Under the pieces are notes generated by a model. That model ran no database searches. It had not been told where the DNA came from and saw only the letters and a program-made list of their open reading frames with translations. From contig JAJOZX010003316.1 in NCBI GenBank assembly GCA_023014485.1, positions 382,501 through 446,500 of the forward strand: 64,000 bases of DNA. The letters are read 5' to 3'. The stretch's first letter is position 1; each line of letters begins with the position of its first letter. The position numbers and the translations under genes were made by a program. Positions 56,346-64,000 of this stretch are shown piece by piece. The DNA comes from Bathynomus jamesi. Taxonomy: Eukaryota > Arthropoda > Malacostraca > Isopoda > Cirolanidae.

Positions 56346-56952
56346 CCGTATTGTATATATGCAAAACAGACGAGGCTAACTTAGGTTACAGCCTACAGTG
56401 CTGAGTCTACTTGTTCATCAGTCTTTTCAAGTAAAAAGAGCATGAGTGAACTTGGCTAATAGTCGGAACACAATGATCCAAAAACAGGTATTCCCATATA
56501 TATTTATGTAAAGTTACGGATCACCTGAAGACTAGAACCCCTCACGCGACTGTGGGGGCTCCAGTCTTCAGGTGGCGTTCACTAGGGGGGGGGGCCTTGA
56601 TCTTCAGGTGGATATAAACAATTTTAAGCGGTATATCAAAGTTTTGTGTGTGTGTGTATATATATATACTTTTTTTTAACATTAAAATTAACCAACTGTT
56701 TAGGTTAATTGAATGCCCGGTTAGGTCAACTGTACGCCCTTGATGATTGGTTAGGTTAAGTCTTGATATTTTCTTAGTTTTAACGAAAATATCACGACTA
56801 AATCTAACCAATCAAAGGCGGACAGTTGACCAAATCGGGCATTCAATTAACCTAACCGGGCATTCAATAACTTTCACGTAGGTTTCGATTAATTTCGTTA
56901 GCTTTAACGAAAATATCACGACTTAACCTAACCAATCGTCAAGGGCGTACAG

Positions 56953-59900
56953 TAGGGTGCATCAAAATCACCAATGACATAGTTTCACTTTGTCCCTAAG
57001 TTAGAAATGTTCCAATGGTTAAGAAAACCTACTATGTGAATTATTTTTGGATTTGAATGCCATTTATGGGGTCCACACAGACTTCCTATATGCACACCAA
57101 CCCCACAGTCATTCTGTGATTTGAGATCCAAACAGTAGAAGTTTAAAAATTTTGTTCACTACAAAAATCAGCCCAAGAACATGTAAGTGATATTTCTAAA
57201 GGTCATATATACTTCTAAAAAGTGATAGAAATTTCTATAAAGTGATAGATACCTCTAGGAAGTGGTGGAAAGTTATAGAATATTCTAAAACACTTGCATA
57301 TCAGATTATACATTGCAGTTCCTTTATGATAAATATGATTTTTGTGTGTTTATGTTAAATGTTTATGTGCAAGTGTTTATGTTAATGAATTTTCTGTTTT
57401 CTCTTTACAGAATTTTTTTGTGTTCTCTTTACACCTGTCGTGCATTATGGCCAGTTCAGATAGCACAAATGATAAATATGCTGTTAAAACTCGTCAAACT
57501 GCTGCCATTTATGGTCTTGGTGCTGGAATCAGCGATGCAGATGCAGAGATAACAGGATCTAGGCTGCCAACATGTGAGCAAGTGTTACGATGCTACATGT
57601 TTCATCAGGAAGAAGGTCTACCGTTTAACCGTACAAAATGGAACAATGCTAAATTTGTCTTGCAAAAAATTATTCCATTTTATCAGAAAGGCAGCATTGC
57701 CATGATTACTGAGAGGAAAGCTTTTGAAAAAATTATAGCACTATCTGCAAAACTTAGGGAACTTCCAGTGGATCGGCGTTCTTCGCCTTGTGCAGTTGCG
57801 AAGCTTAAGAGGATCGAAAAGGAGTTACAAGAAACATTTCAGTTGTGGCCAAGGAATGCTGAGCAACTCATAAAAAATCCTGAAGATCTGGAGTTCTTGC
57901 TGTCAATGAAATCAGACAGAGTCGCATCATTTGGAAGCCATGACAAGAAGCTCGCATCAAAAGTCCAAAGAAAGCAGGAAAAGGAAATGATGCAAGCAGA
58001 ACGACAGCTTAAAGCTCATAAAGAAGCCCAAGCATCTACAAGCAAAGTTCAAATTGAGAACAGTGAGGAAAACAACAATGATGAAGAGGGCGATATAGAG
58101 GATTACAAACCAAAAACACGAAAATCTCGCCAAGGCACTCGTTCAGGAACAACTGCTTTTATAAGTCATGACATACTCAAATCAATCCCATAGGATGGTT
58201 TCCCTGTCTACACGCATGAAGATCACACCGGCCAAACAGGCAGCATTTACCAAAGCCATCATTGAGGAATCAGGAGGTGACACAAAAAAAGTTTCACACT
58301 CATATTCTACCGCCGACAGAGCAAGACGTAAGGTTGGTGAAGAGCTTGCATCATCGGTCAAAGAGTCCTGGGTTCCACCACAGTTCCTGTCTCTTCACTG
58401 GGATTCTAAACTGATGTCAACTCTGTCATACCAAACTAAAGCTGAAGAGAGGCTCACCGTAGCAGTTGGCAATTCCTATGACATCAAACTTCTTGGTGTG
58501 CCTTCCTACAAGCCAAATACAGATCAGCCAGCTGGTCAAATCATTGCTAATCTCACTATGGAGCTTCTCCGATCATGGAATTGTGTTGACTCAGTAGTGA
58601 ACATGACTTTTGACAACAGCTAGTAACACTGGTCATGTGAGTGCTGCATGTGTTAGTCTGCAACAGGACATAGGTCGAGCTTTACTGTGGTCAGCTTGTC
58701 GGCATCACATTGGCGAGGTAATCCGTACACAAGTCTTCAATGATCTGAAAATAGAACCACCAATGTCACCAGAAGTTACCATATTCTGTCGGTTCCGAAA
58801 GCATTTTGACACAGTTCCGCACAACAATAATCAGGCACTTAATTTTTTGGATGGTGCCTCTTATTCAGATGATGTACAAACCATAATCCATGACTATAGG
58901 GCCAGAGCGATTTCATGCGCGCAGTAGTCTGTTGTGAAGCATCAACGTCATGACTACAAAGAATTTTCTGATCTTTGTTTGCTCTACTTGGGTGGGACAA
59001 GTAGAGAGTTTTCATTTCGACGTCCTGGTGCTGTACACAAGGCTAGGTGGATGGCCAAGCTTCTCTACTCCATTAAGATGGTGCTGTTGGAGGAGCAGAT
59101 CAGCTCTCTTCCCTCTGGAACCATTACCACGGAAGCACAACGACCCAAACTGCGTGAGTTTGTCAACTTTGTTTGCTTGCTGTACAGCTGGTGGTGGATC
59201 ACCTGTTCAAGCGCGGTCGAGGCTCCATGGAATGACCTCTGTCTTTACCAAGACATCCTCAGATATGAGAAACTCAGCCCCAGCATATCATCTGGTGCGA
59301 TAAAAGCCCTCAAGCGTCACCTATGGTACCTGACTGCTGAGATGGTACCTCTTGCGCTCTTTAATGATGCAGTCCCTGAAGCTGAACGCCGCTATCTGGC
59401 TAAGAGACTTATAGCAGTAAAGCCAGCACAAGATCAGGCATCTTTACCACAGCATCGATTTGGTACGGGATTTGGGAAACCCAAATTTCCAAACTCCATT
59501 TCCAGCACGACAAAGCTTGGCGACTTAATCAACGAAGATTCATGGTACATTTTCTCTGTTCTGGAACTTGACAGTTCTTTCCTGACTCATAATATCGAAA
59601 ATTGGCCAGAATTAGCTTCCTTTCAAACGTCCAGAGAACACATCTCGGCAGTTAACGTCGTAAATGATTGTGCTGAGCGTGGGGTGAAGCTAAGTTCTGA
59701 TTTCTTCATGGCTGCCAGATCAGAACAACATTACCAAAATGTCCTACAAGTTGTTGAATCCGACAGAAAGAAGCTTCCTAATCTTCGAAAGAGGAAAACT
59801 AGAGACTAAACTAATTGTTCATGTTCATTTACAGTTCTTGAACATTTTTTATTAAAGTAGTGTTCTTTTGACTTTGACTTGCTTGTATCACCAATAATGT

Positions 59901-60236
59901 ATAGTTCAATAATGTAATGTATAAACCAGAATGTAATGTCAGATGTCAGAATGTAATGTAGAAATCAATGTAATGTATCCCTGTTTTGATTATTTAATAC
60001 ATTTTTACTGGTTCTGATACTTTTGCAAACACGGAAACCGGGATATAAAATGTTTAATTTTTGGTCAATTTAACTCCAATACTAAATATTTCATCAATGA
60101 TGTGGACCCCCTAGATGACCAAATAAATCTTTGAAATTTGGCCATATGTGCTATTTCAGGCATTGGAACACAGTAATCATAGGGACAGATTGAAATAAAA
60201 CTTTTTGAAATATCATGGGAAATTTGATGCACCCTA
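56953..60236 (+). mobile_element. 3.3-kb DNA transposon, poorly classified hAT-like DDE family
   Basis: Ends TAGGGTGCATCAAA on both sides, with a perfect 8-bp duplication GCGTACAG (56945-56952, 60237-60244). GGGGTCCACA motifs occur subterminally at both ends (57069, 60100). It contains one nearly complete transposase gene. The empty target can be reconstructed inside the 56518 element. Confidence 0.92.
57447..59809 (+). pseudogene. Transposase of unclassified hAT-like type, nearly complete
   Basis: About 790 residues in three frames. N-terminus MASSDSTNDKYAVKTRQTAA, then LPTCEQVLRCYMFHQEEGLP, a helical, lysine/glutamate-rich, coiled-coil-like stretch (about 57920-58110) and an acidic linker. 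The core has FLSLHWDSKLM (first Asp), then VVNMTFDNS/ASNTGH (second Asp), SACRHHIGEVI (C-x-x-H), FSFRRPGAVHKARWMAK, SAVEAPWNDLCLYQDI and, near the end, NDCAERGVKLSSDF (possible catalytic Glu). The tail is basic (LPNLRKRKTRD). Breaks: a frameshift at about 58170-58193, a net 2-base loss at 58618-58622 and a TAG at 58925-58927. D...D with C-x-x-H and the 8-bp duplication point to the hAT-like RNase-H fold. I see no BED finger or ERxFS block. An upstream in-frame ATG exists at 57342, but the one chosen begins the region that looks like protein. Confidence 0.75.
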
Positions 60237-60594
60237 GCGTACAGTTGACTTAACCGGGCATTCTTGTTTTTTTGTTTTACAGTACCAAATATAATAATAA
60301 ATTATTAAATAAGACTTTTTTTACCTATAAAAATGGGGGCTCTATTCTTCAGATGGAGAAAGTTGGGGGCTCTAGTCTTCAGGTGGTGACATTGGGGGCT
60401 TTAGTTTTCAGGTGATCCAAAGTACTTCTGGAAAGCACCTTTGTAGATCACCCTGTAGTTTTCCCACTATCGTTCCTCGTTCAACTAAGAACTTGGGAGA
60501 AGCGCCCCAAATCTCAAGCACAAAACCCTGACAGACCTAAACTAATGAAAGTCCAACTAAAGTAGGAAGTGTAGGGGGAAGTAACGACAAAAGT

Positions 60595-60700
60595 AGAGTG
60601 ACGGAAAGGACCACGGGTCGATACATCATCTGAAGGCGGAGGATGGTTATCCAACCACTGAACAAACCCAACGTCGGTTAACTTCTTTGATCCAAAATAT
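60595..60700 (-). repeat. 5S-rRNA-derived SINE fragment
   Basis: The complement shows GAAGTTAACCGACGTTGGGT, CAGTGGTTGGATAACC and the ATCGACCCGTGGTCC body, as in the other copies. Confidence 0.55.
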
Positions 60701-61700
60701 TACCAATTACTAGTCATTTTTTATCCTTCTTAGAAATTTGTGAACTTTTTTCCAAAGCTGTACATGGCAAGCATAGGTTCTACCTTTGTCCTATTCATCA
60801 TGCGATTCGGATAATGTAAAACGCTAACTTATCAGCTGCTTCGAATACGCTAATGATGCACCAACTGCTCCAGTGGTCAATCCTAAATAGTTTATTATAA
60901 AAATGACTTGGTATTCTACACGATTAACAGGAGTTAGGCCGACATGAATTTCAGGTAAGCCTACTTTAACTGATATTCCCTTTACCAGTTCAAATATATT
61001 TAACCATAATACGAGGCAAATCTACGAAAGCCTATATAAAATGCTGATGTATTAAATTTTTTATAAGGGTAGGCCTACTTCTAGGGCTAGGCTCTATATC
61101 CATATAAAAAATACCCAATAGAAGTACATATGCCCTATATAGACTAGTCACACTGAAGTTTATAAAGAGACCGAAGCTTGAAATATACCAACACCTACGA
61201 TCAAGAGAAAGTCCTTTCTATCAGTTAGGGCTGTTAGGCCAATTAGTAAATTACTGATAAACATCCTTCGAAATCCTCCCAGATTCCGCTGCATTCCCTT
61301 TAGAATATTTTCAGTACAAAGCAGCATTTGCAGCAAAAATGCAAAACGTGTTACGGAAACTCTTCTCCAGTTACTTGAGACACGAAAGGATGTTAGATTG
61401 GGGAATTACTAGTAGACAGAGCAAACATTCCATGGAGTAATAAAATAGGCCTAACAACCTCGCTCTGCGAGATCCAATTCACTTTGCTCTTAATACGAAC
61501 CATTTAAGTGTAAAACGCAAAAAGTAGACTCAATTTACGATAACCCACCTAACAATATATCCTTATATTTTAGATTTAAACAGTGCCTTACCCTATTAAT
61601 TAATGCCAGTGCCCAATATTAGTTTAAAACGCGTGAAAATAAATTTAAATTTATAGGACGTGGAGCCCCTAACACCTTAAATTTGGGTTAAAACTATATA
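60701..61700. other. No gene seen
   Basis: Unique-looking sequence without coding or transposon signature. Confidence 0.5.
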
Positions 61701-61794
61701 CTATATATAGAGAGAGAGAGAGGCCTAATGCGACAAGCAATCAACCCAAGCTTTTTGCCCAGGAAATGGAAACTCCACCTCTCGACAAAACGTC

Positions 61795-61940
61795 GGCCAA
61801 TCAAAAGAGGTCTCTTTGACAATCTGCCAATCAGCGGCTTGAAAACATTTTTTTAACTTAGCAAATTATAGTAATTGAAGGTATATAAGCATCCTAAACT
61901 TCCTGATAGGCTACATTTGCGTTCATTCTGCAGTAAGTGA
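61795..61940 (+). promoter_or_regulatory. Candidate pol II promoter
   Basis: GGCCAATCAA (61795-61804) and GCCAATCAGC (61826-61835) are CCAAT boxes. TATATAA lies at 61882-61888. An initiator-like TCATTCT is 35-41 bp further (61923-61929), followed by GTAAGT at 61933. The order and spacing are those of a classical TATA/CCAAT promoter. No downstream coding exon is recognised. Confidence 0.3.
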
Positions 61941-64000
61941 TTACTACCTATAAATTTTCGCAATGGCAGTAATCTATAAAAAGATGTACTGAAGCCGTGA
62001 TCAATTTAATTTGTATCGAACCCGCAGGCAACGTATTTGATACGACCCAGTCCTCTCCTCTACACTAGATTCAGAACAAGATTGAAAGTGATAAACACTC
62101 AAATACTTAAATTATGTAACAAAAAAAAAAAAGGCCTCGGGCATATGCATTATCGATACTGGTACTGTACATTAGCTAGCTCGTGACTTGACCCCAAAAT
62201 TAAGTGGAATCTTTTAATCATTTAATACTGGGCCTACAGGTATAAGGCCTGTTATTAAGCTTCGAAATGTACAGGCCCTAAAGGTCGACATAGGCCTCAA
62301 GTCTACATAAATTTCATTTACACGTACTTTGGGGTTGTGTACCATCGACTCCAATAGTGGGAATACACTAAGGCGTAAAATAGGTGTGGCCCATTGTACC
62401 TCGACTTCTGTGGCCGATGGTACTTTAAGCTTATTTTTCACAGAGTATGACATGTTACACTACGAAGCCTGGATCAAGACTAAGCTCAGTTCCTGTGACA
62501 AACTCCCTTATGTAACACGGGGCCCCCAGGGTTGTTCCGCAAGTCTTATCTGGCCTGACAAAAGTGAGGACTAGAAGTATCGCTAAAACCAAGAACTAAC
62601 CTGGAAAGACCAAAATATCGATCCTGAATCGAATTACAATTGCACTAGCATAAATCTACAGCCCAAGCTTTACACTAAAAATTTTAATCTGCAGTAAGCT
62701 ACAGTGTGTAGGTCAATAAATTAACCCTAAAATGACAACCGCCACAAATTGGTAACGTTTCAAATATAAGCATTCATAACTTAAGCCTAAAAAAAATTCT
62801 GGCGTTAAAGTGTTAATCCCCTCCTACATCAAACTGTATAATCACCTAAAAAAACAAAATACAATTTCCTAATTATAATTTAAGACTTTCAAACATACTT
62901 CAGGAATACAATAGAACCTTCACATGTCAATAATATAGATACATCCACTTGAAAAATTGCCTCTCAAAAGGTCGTAGAATTTAATAAATATGACCTATTG
63001 GCACGTAGACCTAATTATATTTGAGCTTTTTTTTTGTTTTTACAATAAAGAAATTCGAAATGAATGAAGAATATGGATGAATCTTAAAGTAAAGAAGCTG
63101 TTCCACCATCCCGATCCCAATGTTTTCTTTCGTTTCCTTGTTCTCAAACCCAACTATTCTCCTAATAATAATATCTACATCAAGGCTTAGTTTATTGCGA
63201 TGACAGCGTTAACAAACATGGGTCATACCCAAGATATCCCAGTTCCTCAATAAAAGAAAAAACTGCTAAAAAAAACACAGACGGGATTAAATCATGGGTT
63301 AGACCTACTTTGAATACTAGGGAAGAAACTATTGTGGTAAATAAAAACAAAAGAACTTATGCTGAACTATATACAATGTCGCATCAATTCTTTGTATTCA
63401 AGAATACAGGTTTCCATTAAATGCCTCGAGTTTACAAATGAAACTAGTAGCCCTGTTCAAACTGGGAATAAAAACTTAATACACTGCCTAAGATGACTTT
63501 TTCCAATAGAAACAATTATAAACTACACAGGAGCTTATCAATGCCGCCAAATTACAATGATTCTTTTACCAAATCATGGCCGTTACGAGCCTTAGGCGTT
63601 GCCCAAACCCAACCTGGAGCTAATAGGAGAGTAACACAGGAGAACTATTTAATGATTTTGAGAATTATGGTAAGTCGAAAGTCTTAGTTTGAATTTCGGA
63701 AAGGTCTATGCAGTAGAATACCATTAAAATAAGCCTTCATTTATTCGAAATTAGTAAGGTAACTACCAATAGCTTAGACCCCGACAGGCAGTACCAATTC
63801 TTGACTTCTATGATATTCATACAGACCGTAGGGAGGGATATGATCTATTCACATAAGGTACACGACCTTACGATAAACAGTGCAAAGCCTACGTACCACG
63901 TAGACTTCTATGGTTGTATCCGTCGTAGGAAAGAGTGTAGGCCCTTGACACACGAAGTTCCTTCATCACGATAAGAGGACAGGGCGTGTCTCTTCATTTG
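61941..64000. other. No confirmed gene; one weak exon candidate
   Basis: The frame 63493-63687 runs into ATG|GTAAGTC, a good splice donor at 63670, so residues up to there could be an exon. No known protein is matched and the upstream acceptor is weak. Nothing else seen. Confidence 0.3.

Larger units (their letters stand above)
56518..60418. mobile_element. Older TIR element, host of the 56953 insertion
   Basis: Ends GGATCACCTGAAGACTAGAA and (complement) GGATCACCTGAAAACTAAAG. Flanks AAAGTTAC and AAAGTACT are only approximately alike. The left interior has repeated AACGAAAATATCACGAC and CCTAACCGGGCATTCAA motifs in both orientations; tandem AGTCTTCAGGTGG motifs occur at both ends. Non-autonomous. 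Confidence 0.7.

Noticed and set aside
57342..59809. Host gene with introns
   Set aside because: It lies exactly between matching inverted ends with a perfect target duplication, and the breaks are small indels and a stop rather than introns.

Overview
This is a repeat-dominated piece of a metazoan nuclear genome, AT-rich and with no convincing host protein-coding gene. An arthropod is the best guess. The support is an interstitial TTAGG-type telomeric tract (21699-21722), many TAGGTTAGG-like words, and a transposon mix typical of arthropods: Tc1/mariner with DD41D-like spacing, mariner DD34D, hAT, a Penelope-like element, non-LTR retrotransposon tails, tRNA-derived SINEs and 5S-rRNA-derived SINEs. 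Species cannot be determined from the window; a decapod crustacean or a large-genome insect would both fit.

Layout. 0-10.5 kb: LINE tail, several hAT-type elements (1230-2186, 2700-3525, 3829-4854), a Penelope-like retroelement with a perfect 697-bp inverted repeat (4881-7665), and a three-level nest (7736-10318). 10.5-19.8 kb: sparse sequence with SINEs, a short Tc1/mariner derivative (13446-13847), a MITE, and a hAT element whose left end is tandemly duplicated (14154-15097). 19.8-25 kb: a LINE tail split by a hAT MITE that is itself split by another hAT; then a hAT MITE, a foldback element and mariner debris. 25.9-29.7 kb: a 3.4-kb element with a poorly classified DDE-type transposase, nested in an older hAT-like element. 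30-42 kb: SINEs, 5S-derived SINEs, LINE tails, hairpins and a tRNA-like box between perfect inverted repeats. 42.9-54.2 kb: a dense run of nine Tc1/mariner-type elements separated mostly by (TA)n. 56.5-60.4 kb: a second 3.3-kb element with a transposase of the same general type, again nested. 60.4-64 kb: little except one 5S-SINE and a promoter-like stretch.

How the parts relate. Almost every transposon abuts a (TA)n tract, so TA microsatellites look like preferred or tolerated landing sites. All transposase genes are broken by stops, frameshifts or internal deletions. The least damaged is 46647-47735, with two nonsense codons and no frameshift. Many frameshifts are one-base homopolymer differences, and two tandem copies at 14.2-15.1 kb differ mainly by such indels, so part of the 'damage' may be sequencing or assembly error.

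The most promising under-described systems are the two large elements (26109-29508 and 56953-60236). Each has TAGGG-type terminal inverted repeats, target duplications of about 8 bp, and a transposase with hAT-like D...C-x-x-H motifs but no recognisable BED finger or classical hAT C-terminus.
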